From: Typhlomys cinereus
Lineage: Eukaryota > Chordata > Mammalia > Rodentia > Platacanthomyidae
DNA length: 64,000 nt
Assembly: GCA_023101885.1 (NCBI GenBank)
Contig: JALPQD010000087.1
Span: forward strand, 4,263,951-4,327,950
Direction of reading: 5' to 3'
Shown here piece by piece: positions 50,643 to 62,161 of this stretch; position 1 is the first letter of the stretch; the number at the start of each line of letters is the position of its first letter. A program made the translations under genes and the position numbers. The notes beneath the pieces are model-generated. The model made no database searches, had not been told where the DNA came from, and was given only the letters and a program-made list of their open reading frames with translations.

Positions 50643-51164
50643 CCCTTTGCTGGTCCACCTGCCCACCCCGGATGCTCCCGGTCACCCTGAGTCTCAGGTA
50701 ACCCCCACCAGCCCTTCCCAGCTCCTCCTGCTGGCCAGCCTGAGCAGCATCCAGCCTGTCTGGGGTTTGCTGGACCTCTAGGCCACTCCCCGAGTCCCAG
50801 GTGAAGTGCGCAGCCAGCCCGCCACCAGCCCCTTTACTGGTCTACCTGCCTCGGATGCTTCCGATCACCCTGCATCTCAGGAAGGACACACTGCTCCTCA
50901 GAAACCAACAGAGTCCAAAGAAAACCCAAGCAAAGCTCTAGGAGACAAACGCCATATATCTGAAGTCTTCTAAAATCATCCTATCACATGGGAGAGATTC
51001 TTCACATCCAGCCCAAAGCCCCATCCAGGAAATAATAACAACAGACAAACCTACCCACCTCCAAGTCAACCACTAGTAATAACTGCAAGAGAATATTAAT
51101 ATCAACTAGATCAGTTCATTCAAAAACACACAGAATCCGAAAGGTCTTAAGAGACAAAACAACA
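50643..51164 (+). promoter_or_regulatory. L1 5'UTR with monomer-like tandem repeats
   Basis: CCCTTTGCTGGTCCACCTGC at 50643 is repeated as CCCTTTACTGGTCTACCTGC at 50830, followed in both by GATGCTYCCGRTCACCCTG-type sequence. So there is one full 187-bp monomer and a second, partial one. Tandem monomers are known as the promoter of several rodent L1 lineages. The part after about 50885 leads without repeat into ORF1. Confidence 0.75.
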
Positions 51165-52615
51165 ATGCTCAAGTCAAAACACAGATCCATGAGAAACAAA
51201 ACCCAAAAAGACAAATCTCTCACTGAAAGAATTAACCCCATAATGATAGATTCAAACCAAAACAAATTCACAGAAAATAGCCAAGAAAGCCAGGCCTAGG
51301 ATAACAACTTTCAAAGCATGATCATTACCATGATCAATACTATGAACGAGGAAATCCAGGAGGAGTTAAATAACCGCATCTACCACTTTGAACAGGAACA
51401 CAACAGACACTTGGAGGAGTTGAGAAAAACAGTTCAAGAAACAAAAATAGGCGTAGAGCAGTTAAAACAGTCTCAGGCAGTTTAAAATTGAACTAAAAGA
51501 CAAGATATCTTCAACCCAGAACTCAACAGAGAGTCTTATCAGCAGAACTAATGAAGCAGAAAACAGAATTTCAGATCTTGAAGACAAACTGGGAGTATTA
51601 ACCAGCTCAAAGGAAGAGGTTGTTAAAGCCAAAAAGATACTTGAGAGGAGTATTCAAGAGTTATGGGACACCTGAAGAAACCTAACATGCGCATTCATAG
51701 AATACCAGAGCAAGAATCCCAAAATACTACACCTGAGGAAATTTTTCAAATTATCATAAATGAAAACTTCCCTCATCTAAAGAATGAGAAGCTCATCCAA
51801 ATACAAGAGGCATTCCGCACACCAAACAGATATGACCAAAATAGAAACTCGCCACGGCAAATAATAGTCAAAACATCCACATTCAAGACAAAGAAAAGGT
51901 GCTGAGAGCTTCAAGGGAAAAAAAAACAAGTCACTTTTAAAGGTAAACCTAGGGACTGGAGAGGTGGCTCAGGGGTTAAGCCTCTGCCTTGCAGGCAGAA
52001 GGTCCTGAGTTCGGATCCTAGACCCCACGTACAGACGCCAGGCGGAAGCGGGGGCGGCCTGCGTTTCTGGTCCTGGTAAGGCGGAGCCTGTGAATCCCGG
52101 GGCAGAGTAAACAAGGAGGAGGTGGAGGTGTCCATGGTGGTTCCCAAATTGGTCCATGGTTCTACATACACACTGCACATACATACACACCCAACACACA
52201 CACACACACAATTAAATAAAATAAGAAATAATAATTTAAAAAAAATAAAGGTAAACCTATTAAAATAACAAATGACTTCTGAATGGAAACAGTAAAAGCA
52301 AGAAGAGCTTGGAGAGACGTACTTCAAGTATTAAATGAGCAAAAACATCAACCCAGGCTGATATACCCGGCAAAACTATCTGTCATGATCGAGGGAGAAA
52401 GAAAAGTTTTCCAGCACAAAGACAACTTGAAAGCTTACATGTCTACCAAACCAGGCCTTCAAAAAATGCTAGAAATGATACTCAAGCTTGAAGGAAAAAA
52501 CAGGAGGACAGAAGGGAAGTATAATACCACCAAAACAAAAATGTCAAACAATACGCTTACAAAAACCACTAAACATAAAAAATGTCCAGAATTAAAAATA
52601 ATTTCTCCATTATAA
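51165..52615 (+). pseudogene. LINE-1 ORF1 (RNA-binding protein), decayed
   Basis: L1 ORF1 makes the trimeric nucleic-acid chaperone that coats L1 RNA. The ATG at 51165 opens a frame with a TAG after about 45 codons, followed by a Glu/Lys/Leu-rich coiled-coil part (to about 51660). The frame shifts near 51480 and again near 51660. The RRM-like part (51663-51905, starting MGHLKKPNMRIHRIPEQE) and the C-terminal domain (52283-52615, with RRAWRDVLQVLNEQ and QPRLIYPAKLS) are recognisable. A SINE interrupts it (51952-52245), and a TGA lies at 52280-52282. Non-functional. Confidence 0.92.
51938..52259 (+). mobile_element. B2-superfamily-like SINE, subfamily A, inside L1 ORF1
   Basis: Body 51952-52245 between exact 14-bp duplications TAAAGGTAAACCTA (51938-51951 and 52246-52259). 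Subfamily A bases are present: CTAGACCCCACGTACAGACG, GCGTTTCTGG and AGTAAACAAGGAGG. A box-like TGGCTCAGGGGTT and B box-like GTTCGGATCC are intact. The tail is (CA)n then AATTAAATAAAATAAG. Confidence 0.95.
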
Positions 52616-54147
52616 CATTAAATGTCAATGGAATTAACTCACCAATCAAGAGACACAGATTACAAACTTGGATTAAAAAAATCACAGTCCATCAATCTGC
52701 TGCCTTCAGGAAACTCATCTCACCACAAAAGATAGGCACATCCTAAAAATAAAAGGCTGGTCCAAAATTCTGCAAGCTAATGGAACTAGGAAACAGGCAG
52801 GGGTAGCCATTATGCTATCAGACAAAGTGGATTTCAATCCAAAAAAACTCATAAGAGACACAGATGGATACTACATTTTAGTCACAGGTACAATTCATCA
52901 GGAAGATTTCACAATACTGAACATATATGCACCTAATACGGGTCCCTCCACATTCATTAAGCAAACTCTACAATGTCTAAAGCGAGAAATCAACCCCCAA
53001 ATGATAATTCTTGGGGATTTCAACATCATCCTCTCAACATGGAATAGATCAACAGGTCAAAAACTTAACAGAGACACTTTGGAACTTAATCAAATCGTTA
53101 CTGAAATGGACCTTACAGATCTGTACCGAACTTTTCATCCACACACCAAAGAATACACATTTTTCTCAGTAGCACATGGAACTTTCTCCAAAATACATCA
53201 TATATTAGGCCACAAAATGAATCTCCACATATACAGGAAAGTTGAAATTCTAGCCTGTATCCTATCAAGACCTCCATGGTCTGATGCTTGATATTCACAA
53301 CACAGCAAACAACAGAAAATACACTATATCCTGGAAACTAAATACTATGATGCTGAATGAGAATTGGATTCAGGAAGAAATTACAAAGAAATTCAAGATT
53401 TCCTGGAAGTAAACTATAATGAAAATACAACTTACCAAAATCTTTGGGACACAATGAAAGCTGTCCTAAGAAGTAACTTCATAGCTCTTAATGCCTGCAT
53501 CAAAGAAATGGAAACATCACAATTAAATAACTTAACAATGCAGCTTAAACCTTTAGAGACACTAGAGCAATCCATTCCCAAAAGCAGTAGAAGAGAGAAG
53601 ATCAGCAAAATCAGGGAAATTGAAGATAAGGAAAACGATACAGAGAATCAACCAGTCAAAAAGCTGGTTCTTTGAAAAAAGCAATAAGATTGATACACCC
53701 CTAGCCAAATTAACCAAAAGCAAGAGAGAGAAAACCCAAATTAACAAAATTAGAAATGAAAATTGAGTTATCACTACTGATACTCAAGAACTTCAGAGAA
53801 TTATAACATCATATTTCAAAAACTTATACTCTGTGAAATTTGACAACACAAAAGAAATGGATGAATTCCTAAGTAAGCACAACTTACCTAAATTGAATCA
53901 AGAAGTTTTGAATTATTTAAATAGTCCTATAACATTTGAGGAAATCGATGAAGTAATCTCAAATCTTCCCACCAAAAAATGTCCTGGACCAGATGGATTC
54001 AGCACAGAGTTCTACCAGACATTTAAGGAGCTAATAACACCAATACTCCTTAAACTGTTCCATCAAATAGCAAAGGAAGGAACACTACCAAATTCTTTCT
54101 ATGAAGCTAATATCATCTTAATCCCAAAACCTAATAAAGATACACTT

Positions 54148-54470
54148 AAAAAAGAAAACTATAGGGCTGGAGAGGTGGCTCAGGGGTTAAGCCTCCGCCT
54201 TGCAGGCGGAAGGTCCTGAGTTCGGATCTCAGATCCCACGTATAGACGCCAAGCGGAAGCGAGGGCGGCCTGCGCTTCTGGTCCTGGTAGGGCGGAGCCT
54301 GTGAATCCCGGGGCAGAAGGAGGTGGAGGCGTCCATGGTGGTTCGCGAATCCATCCGTGGTTCTACACATACACAGACACACACACACACACACACACGC
54401 ATGCGCGCACATACACACGCATATGTACACAGTTGAATAAATAATAATAATAAAAAAAAGAAAACTATAG
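54148..54470 (+). mobile_element. B2-superfamily-like SINE, subfamily B, inside L1 ORF2
   Basis: Body 54165-54453 between exact 17-bp duplications AAAAAAGAAAACTATAG (54148-54164 and 54454-54470). Subfamily B bases: CAGATCCCACGTATAGACG, GCGCTTCTGG, and GGGGCAGAAGGAGG without the AATAAACAA insert. The tail has (CA)n and AATAAATAATAATAAT. It interrupts ORF2 between the pre-RT and RT blocks. Confidence 0.95.
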
Positions 54471-55236
54471 GCTAATCTCTTTGATGAACACAGATGCAAA
54501 GATTCTCAATAAAATCGTAGCAAATCTGATTCAAAAACATATCAAAAAGATCATTCACGGGGATCAAGTAGGGTTTATCCCAGACACACAAGATTGGTTC
54601 AACATACGCAAATCAAGAAATGTAATTCACAATATAAACCAGTCCAAAATCCAAAAACACATGATACTCTCGATAGATGCAGAAAAAGCTTTTGACAAGA
54701 TCCAACAGCCCTTTATGATCAAAACCCTAGAGAAGGTTGGAATAGAAGGAACCTTTATCAATATAATAAAAGTAGTATGTAACAAGCCTACAGCAAGGAT
54801 TATACTCAATGGGGAAAAACATGAAGCATTCCCGCTTCAATCAGGAACTAGACAAGGCTGTCCACTCTCACCACTTCAATATTGTACTTGAAGTCTTAGC
54901 TGAGGCCATAAGACAAGAAAGGGAGATAAAAGGGATTCAAATCAGCAAAGAAGAAGTCAAGTTATCTCTATTTGCAGATGACATGATCATATACTTGAGT
55001 GATCCCAAAAACTCAACCAGGAAACTCCTGGAACTAATACAGAAGTTCAGCAGGGTGGCAGGATACAAAATAAATGTACAAAAATCAGTGGCCTTTCTAT
55101 ATGCCCAGAATGAAAGAAATGAAAAAGCCCTGAGAGAAACAATCCCATTTACTATAGTCCCTAAAAAAATGAAAAACCTTGGCATAAACCTAACCAAGGA
55201 AGTAAGAGACCTTTACAATGAAAACTTTAAAACCCT

Positions 55237-55560
55237 AAAGAAAGAAATTGCAGGGCTGGAGAGGTGGCTCAGGGGTTAAGCCTCTGCCTTGCAGGCAGAA
55301 GGTCTTGAGTTCGGATCCCAGATCCCACGTATAGACGCCAGGCGGAAGCGGGGGCGGCCTGCGCTTCTGGTCCTGGTAGGACGGAGCCTGTGAATCCCGG
55401 GGCAGACGTCCATGGTGGTTCCTGATTCGTCCGTGGTTCTACACACACAGACACACACATGTGCGCACACATACATACACACACATGCACAATTAAATAA
55501 ATAATAATAATAAATAATTTAAAAAGATGTTAGAAAAAAAAAAAAAGAAAGAAATTGCAG
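55237..55560 (+). mobile_element. B2-superfamily-like SINE, subfamily B variant, inside L1 ORF2
   Basis: Body 55254-55543 between exact 17-bp duplications AAAGAAAGAAATTGCAG (55237-55253 and 55544-55560). It is like subfamily B but with a further deletion after GGGGCAGA (GAGGTGGAGG missing, going straight to CGTCCATGG). It interrupts ORF2 after the FADD block. All three SINEs in this L1 lie on the same strand as the L1. Confidence 0.95.
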
Positions 55561-56980
55561 AAGGCTCCATGTTCCTGGATTGGCAGAATCAACATCATAA
55601 AAATGACCATCCTACCAAAGACAATATACAGATTCAATGTATACCATTAAAAATCCCAAAGCAATTCTTTAAAGAAGTTGACCAAATAATCTCAAAATTC
55701 ATATGGAGGCATAAAAGACACAGAATAGCAAAAACAATCCTGAGTAACAAAAACACTACTGGAGGTATCACCATACCAAATCTTATTCTATATTACAAAT
55801 CTATAGTTGCAAAAACAGCCTGATACTGGCTCCAAAAGAGACACACAGATCAATGGATAAGGATTGAAGACCCAGATATAAGCCCACACAACTACAGCCA
55901 TTTGATCTTTGACAAAGGGGCCCAAAAAATCCAATGGAAAAAGAACAGCATCTTCAACAAATGGTGCTGGCAAAACTGGATCTCCACATGCAGAAGATTA
56001 AAACTGGACCCGTACTTATCACCATGTACAAGAATTAATTCTAAATGGATCAAGGACCTCAATATAAGGCCAGAGACTATTAAAAACCATAGTTGAAAGA
56101 GTAGGGAACTCCTTTGAACTGATTGGGCTAGGCCAAAGTTCCTAAACGGACATCCAATAGCACAGTCACTACAACCAACACTCAACAGATCTTGTGAAAT
56201 TAAAGAGCTTCTGTTCAGATAAAGAGACTGTAACTCGAGCACAAAGGCAACCCACAGAATAGGAGAAAATCTTCACTAACCACATATCTGATAGAGCTCT
56301 ATTATCCAGAGTGCACAAAGAACTTAGAAAACGAAACACTAAGGAAACAAATGGGCCAATTAAAAAATGGGCCTTGAAACTTAAAAGAAAGTTTACCAGG
56401 GGCAAAATTAAAATGTCTAACAAATATCTTAGAAAATGCTCCACATTCTTAGCCATCAGGGAAACGCAAATCAAAACCTCCCTGAGATATCATCTCACCC
56501 TGGTCAGAATGGCAAAAATCAACAATACAAACAACACCAAATGCTGGAGAGGATGTGGAGAGAGGGGAACTCTCCTATATTGCTGGTGGGAATGGAGGCT
56601 TATACAACCACTCTGGTGAGCCGTCTGGCGATTCTTAAAGAAGTTAAAGATTGAAATGTCATATGACCCTGCTAATTCCACTTTTGGGAATAACCCCCCA
56701 TATAGCAAAAATTCACCTCAATAGTACAAGCACGACCATGTTCATAGCAGCACTGTTTACAATAGCAAAGTCATGTAATCAACCTAAATGTCCAACAATT
56801 GATGAGTGGATAAGGAAAATATGGTACATTTATACAATGGAATACTACTCAGCCATCGAAAATGATGAATTAATGAAATTTGCCGGGAAATGGATGGAAT
56901 TAGAACCAATTATATTGAGTGAAGTATCCCAGACACAGAAAATTAAGCACCATATGTACTCCCTAATAGGTGGATCCTAG

Positions 56981-58079
56981 TACCAAACCCACTTAGAGAC
57001 ATACTCAAAGATAAATCTCTGTAATACCTACAGTAATTGCAAAAATTATAAACAGGAGGGATAGGAAAGGAGGGCCCCGCCAGAAACAAGGAGAGAGGGG
57101 ATCATGTTACAGCAGAGAAAATAGGCCACCATCAAGGACTGCAAGTAAGTAATGAGACATCTGGTTAAGGTCACAGACTTTCCTTCCTGATCATTTGCAA
57201 CTGATGGGGTATGATCTCACCAGAAGGGGAGGGCATATAGTCTGGCAGATAGAAAGTAACCATTTTGCAAATGGGAGACTGACCCCACCACCACAGTCTC
57301 CTACTTTTATTCCATCTACCTTTGAATATACTCTTATAATAAGACTCTATTTTAACAGCTTTGTCTCTCTGGCAAGGGGTAACATCCAATACCCATCAGG
57401 ATGGAGCCAAGGGCATTGCAGGAGCAGCAAAACTGAAAAAAAAAATCCACAAACCATAATTCAGAACATCAGAGACTCTCTATCAACCACCTGGAATCAG
57501 GCCTGCCTAATCTTTCTCCATCCTGAAGCTCAGGGCAAGAGGGGGCAGTAAGATTGTAAGAGCACAAGGATAGGGAGGAGTTATGAGATACAAGATACTC
57601 CACACAAGTTAGGGCTAAAGCAATCATAATAAGACTTTGCATAACCTGCACAATGACCAACACATTGTTAACCCCTCAAAGTCTAGCATGGATTAAAGGC
57701 GCTAAGATCCTTAGAAGCTAAGGATTAACAGCCACAATAGTGTTCCTATACTTAAGGGGAACACAAGAAAGAGTTATAGGAAATGCCACTGAGTCCTTAC
57801 ACCTCATCAGAGAGGAGGACTCAGAAGAAAGTTTGACATACACATTAAAGAATGCTCCAGGGATGGGGAGGGAGGAGGCACTGGGAGATAGGGAGGGAGG
57901 GGAGGAAAGGAAGAGGAAAAGGGGAGAGAGAACAAGGGAGTCCAGGGAGGGGTGGAGGAAGGGAAGAGACCAGTATACCTATTAAGTTTGTATGAGCGGA
58001 AATAAATAAATAAATTAAATATTTAAAAAATAAAGATATAGACACAAAAGGAAAAAATAATAAAGCATAGAGTCTAAAA
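56981..58079 (+). other. L1 3'UTR with G-rich polypurine tract
   Basis: The ORF2 stop at 56980 is followed by about 880 bp of 3'UTR, a G-rich polypurine tract (57863-57970) and the terminal AAGTTTGTATGAGCGGAAAT motif with an A-rich tail. The tail has become AAATAAAGATATAGACACAA-type sequence, so it is not a clean poly(A). The G-rich tract could form four-stranded structures. Confidence 0.85.
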
Positions 58080-59856
58080 AAAAATCTAAACACCAAGGAA
58101 ATAAATAGCCCAATTAAAAAATGGGCCTCAGAACTCAAAAGAAATTTTTCCAAGGATGAAATCAAAATGTTTAACAAATATCTTTAAAAATGATCCACAT
58201 CCCTAGTCATCAGAAAAATGCAAATCAAAACTACCCTAAGATATCATCTCACCCCAGTTAGGTTGGCAAAAATCCACAATACAAACAACACCAAATGCTA
58301 GAGAGGATGTGGAGAGAAGGGAACTCTCATATATTGCTGGTGGGAATTATACAACCACTTATACAACCACTCTGGCAATCAGTATGTCAATTTCTAAAAA
58401 AGCTGAAGATTAAAATACCATATGACCCTGCTATACCACTACCGGAAATAATCCCCCATAATGCAGAAATTCATTACAATGACACGAACACAACCATGTT
58501 TATTGTTGTACTATTTACAATAGCAAAGTCATGGAATCAACCCAAATGCCCAATAGTTGATGAATGGATAGTGAAAATATGGTGCGTTTATTCAATGGAA
58601 TACTACTCAGCCATCAAAAAATGAGTTAATGAAATTTGCTGGGAAATGCATGGAATTAGAAAAAATTATATTGAGTTAAATATGTTAGACACTGTATGTA
58701 CTCCCTAATAAATGGATCCTAGTTCCAAACACACTTAATGACACATTCAAAAGTAAATCTCTATAATACCCACTGTAATCGCAAAGGATTATGAACAGGA
58801 GAGAAGGGGAAGGAGGACCTCGAAAGAAAAGAGAGAGGGGATCAGGCTTCAGTAAAGAAAATAGGCCATGGTCAAGTATTGCATGTAAGTAGGGAGACAT
58901 CTGGTAAAACTCACTCTCACTTCCCATCCTGGTCACTTGCGACTGAACAGATTCTATCTCACCAATCAGGGAGGATATAGAGACTGGCAGATAGAGGTAA
59001 CCATCCGGTAAATGGGACAATGACACCCTCCCCTTGCTGTGTCCTATTCCTATTCTTCCATCTACCTTTGAATCTCCTCTTATATTAAGATCTTCATTTA
59101 AACAGTCTTTGATTAGGAGATGACCTTCGATATTAATCGGGATGCAGCCAAGGGCAGTTCAGAAAAAGCAAAACTGAAAGCAACAAACCATAAATCAGAA
59201 CACCAAAGACCCTACATTAATCACTTGGAACCAGATCAGCCAAATCTCTTCCTATCCTAAAACTCAGGAAATCTCATGGAAGAGGACGTGACAAGATTGT
59301 AAGAGCCTAAAGATGCGGAGAACCAACGATATGCAAGATACTCCACACCAGTTAGGGCTGCAGCAGCCAGAATTGGACTTTGCCTGACCTGCACAGTGGC
59401 TGACATGTCAACGGCTCCCCAACCCCCAAAGTCTAGCATGGATCACAGGGGAGAAGGCTCCAGGCAGTAGGATCCTTAGAGACAAGGGATTAAACAGTCA
59501 TAATAGAGTTCCCATTCTAACAGGGAGCCCAAGAAGGGGCTCCGGGCTATGCCACTGAATCCTGAACCCTGTTCACACAAAATGATACTCTAGGGTATGG
59601 GAGGGAGGAAGGGGGAGGCACTGGGAGAGGGGTAGGTAAGAAGAGTTGAAAGAAAGTGGGGAAAGGGGGAGAGTGCAATGGGGAACGACTGGGGAGGGAA
59701 GGGGGAGACAGAAGAGAGGTGGTACTTATTGAGTTTATATGATTAGGAAAAAAATAAAATGTGGGAGAAAAAAAATAGCATGCAGAAAATAGCCCTATGT
59801 TCTTTTAGCTTTATTGAATTTTAAATCGTCTGATGCAGCAGGACTGAATCTTACTA

Positions 59857-59912
59857 GCAGTTAGGACTTTATTTTTTTATTTTATTTTTATTTTTTGCAG
59901 TTAGGACTTTAT
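59857..59912 (-). mobile_element. Poly(A)-only retroinsertion with TSD
   Basis: A 24-bp T-rich insert (59873-59896; poly(A) on the minus strand, with a few interruptions) lies between exact 16-bp direct repeats GCAGTTAGGACTTTAT (59857-59872 and 59897-59912). No element body is present. This is the footprint expected when target-primed reverse transcription copies only a tail. Confidence 0.72.
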
Positions 59913-59944
59913 AAAATGTTCTGGTCTGCGAGTATACCCCGCAT
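59913..59944. other. Short unique spacer
   Basis: Short sequence between the poly(A)-only insertion and the R3 repeat. Confidence 0.5.
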
Positions 59945-60302
59945 GTCGTGGTTTGAAATGTGTCCCCCACAGTCTCATATCTTTGGGAAGGTCATGGCAC
60001 CTTTAGGAGGTAGAGCCTTGCGGGAGGAAGGCAGTCACAGGGGGTAGGCCTTGAGATGGATTAGTCCCACCCTGCTTCTGGGAGAGGCCTGCTTTGACAG
60101 TTGGCAGTCTAGCAGTTCTCAGCTTTCTGGATGGGTGTGACTCAGCCTGTCTGCAGCTTCTGCCACCAGCCATGCTGCTTCCACCCTGAAGGACTGTATC
60201 TCCCCTCTGGAACCGTAAACTGAATAAATCTCCCTTTCTTCCTTACGTTGCTTGACTTTGGTTCTTGTCTTACAGTCACAGAAAAGAGTAACTGGCACAG
60301 GA
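59945..60302 (+). repeat. Dispersed repeat family R3, copy 2
   Basis: Close match to 40447-40795 in the same orientation. Shared words include GGTCATGGCACCTTT, GGAGGAAGGCAGTCAC and GTTGGCAGTCT. Near the end it has AATAAA (60223) and TTCCTTACGTTGCTTGACTT. It is better preserved than the copy at 40.4 kb in its 5' part. Confidence 0.8.
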
Positions 60303-62161
60303 CACCATCAGGTATCATCATGTCTCGTCAAGTTGCTAAAGGTTGTTGCTATTGTGTTGTGGGGGATGAGGGTCGCTCAGGGTCAATTCAGAGCCTTGTA
60401 CAACCAGACGAAACTCTCTATCATATTCTTCATATGTATTAACAAGGTCTCAGTAAGCCATAGGAGCGACTCAGATTTTATCATCTGAACCATCAGTCTT
60501 TCTTTTGGAAAAATTAGATATGAGCTTTCATCACCTATATCTTCAGAATATCAAGCTTGCATGAAGCTGGAGATAAGAATTATTATGTTATGCTTATCAT
60601 TTCCAACGTGGTGCCCCAGGAGAATTCAGAAGAGATTGTATTTCTCTCGTCCATTAACTTAAAAAGTCATACATGTCTCTTCACCATGGCTGTTCTCTTG
60701 TCCATTCACGCTCTCCACCAAGCATTAATTATTTTTTAAAGATACAAAAATAGTTTGTTCCCTGCATAAAATGGTAAACCGGTGTTGAAAAAGTTCCAAG
60801 TATAACAAGCAGCCCAAGCAACACACAGTTGGCTTATGGAAGCTGTCAACCAAATTACAAGCCCAGAGAGAGGACAATCAACGCCATGTGAACTATAAGG
60901 CAGAGCCAAGGTACCGCTTCTGGAGCTTCAACCATGATGCTGAGAAAAATCCGAGCACCTGCTCAGATTCTAAGTGAAATCAGTTAAGCGAGACTTCAGT
61001 GTAGCCAGAAGGTAGCTAGTATCCACGTATTGCACGAGAGCAGTAATTAAATCCTAGTTTCAATCTGTGCTAAGTCACTGCTCTCTTACACTTGTAGATA
61101 AATAAGGATTGTTCTAAACAGATTAAGCAACTGCACTGCAAAGGGAAAAACCAAGGGCTTTTGGACACGTTGATAAATTTACTGTTGATTAAGTCTTTCA
61201 GGAAACAGGAAGGAATAAAAGGTAAAAAAATAACATGGAATTATTAAATGGAGGCACAGAGAACAAGTGGCCAACTGCTAGAACAGACTAAGGGGGAAGC
61301 AGGGCGGGGCTAACCAACCTCAAGGCCTGTCCCTTTCAAGTGCCTTCTTCCAGCATGGCTCGACCTCCTAAAGGTGCCATGACCTTCCCAAACATTAATA
61401 TCACCTAAAGATGCAAATGCACAAGCCCGTGGGGGACGGCTCACTTTCAGGTCATGATAACAGGATATCTATAAGATAAAAGTTGGATGAGTAATGCGTG
61501 AGACTAACAAGGCTTGGGGACCCCAGCGAACCCCAAAGTCAGTTGCATTTCAGTTGCATTTCTGTACTGATTATGACTGTGTAAAAACCAACACTTAAAA
61601 CATGACACCATTTGGAATTTCTTCAGAGGAGATGAACTTCTTAAGTAAATTAATGTAACATAGTGGATTTGTATGAAGGGAACGTAATGCATAAGGTCTG
61701 CAGACATGGACACTCGCCAGGAGCTACAGTCAGGTCCTCAGGAACTCATCAGCACAGCTTCTGTCTAGACTCACGTGGTCCTTTGAGACATAGACAAGGA
61801 TACGCTACAATGAATGTGGAAAAGCACGTGTCCTGGGAGAGCTGAACCATCTTGAACAGGAGACCAGACTAGGTGACATCATTTTACCTAATATCAAGGC
61901 TCAGCATGTAAGTAAGAGCCTGTTGGCAAAGGAGGGAACCTACAGGGAACCAAGAAATAGAGCCGCATGCTGATGCTCAACCCATGTGCATTGAGATTCC
62001 ATTCCATGAGAGTCTTTTCAAGGAGGATGGTGCTTTTCTAGCTAGACATCCACAGACACATGAATCCCGGGCTAAACTTTGAGCATTTTACAAATATTTA
62101 ACTCAAAATCAGTCACAGGTTTAAGCATGCAATATAAAAGAAATGCAAGAGTTTCTAGAAC
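60303..62161. other. Unique AT-rich intergenic DNA
   Basis: 1.86 kb without a repeat I can name and without recognisable gene. ORFs are under 80 codons. Confidence 0.5.

Larger units (their letters stand above)
52616..56980 (+). pseudogene. LINE-1 ORF2 (endonuclease / reverse transcriptase), decayed
   Basis: ORF2 nicks target DNA and reverse-transcribes L1 RNA. Blocks in order: N-terminal NVNGINSPIKRHRLQTWIKK (52621), endonuclease part 52812-53291 with ILGDFN at about 53010, linker 53364-53675, pre-RT part 53833-54160 (KCPGPDGF), RT core 54481-54891 ([22 protein letters not shown]), the FADD catalytic motif at 54971-54982, then 55563-55823, and the Cys-rich end 56311-56980 (CWRGCGERGTLLYCWW). 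Frames shift repeatedly, including a small deletion just after CPLSPL. Two SINEs interrupt it (54165-54453 and 55254-55543). In the endonuclease the usual SRIDHILGHK-type motif reads SKIHHILGHK, so the catalytic Asp is His. Inactive. Confidence 0.95.
50628..58094 (+). mobile_element. Younger near full-length LINE-1 inserted in the old L1
   Basis: Insert 50643-58079 lies between exact 15-bp duplications AAAAATCTAAACACC (50628-50642 and 58080-58094), both copies taken from the old L1. After subtracting three SINE insertions with their duplications (about 921 bp) it is about 6.5 kb, the size of a full-length mammalian L1. Parts in order: 5'UTR with monomer-like repeats, ORF1 with coiled-coil and RNA-binding parts, ORF2 with endonuclease, reverse transcriptase and Cys-rich end, and a 3'UTR with a G-rich polypurine tract and A-rich end. 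It now has stops and frameshifts in both ORFs and cannot be active. Confidence 0.95.
50286..59785 (+). mobile_element. Outer old 5'-truncated LINE-1, split by a younger L1
   Basis: Old L1 segments 50296-50642 and 58095-59775 are two halves of a single 5'-truncated element of about 2.0 kb. The first half carries ORF2 C-terminal sequence, and the second resumes with the end of ORF2 (stop at 58624) and a 3'UTR. The homologous region of the younger L1 (about 55991-58079) aligns across the gap without loss. Outer duplication is TAGCATGCAG (50286-50295 and 59776-59785), extended by an A-rich stretch with one mismatch. The 3'UTR (58625-59775) has a G-rich polypurine tract (59595-59700) and ends in poly(A). 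All coding is broken. Confidence 0.93.
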
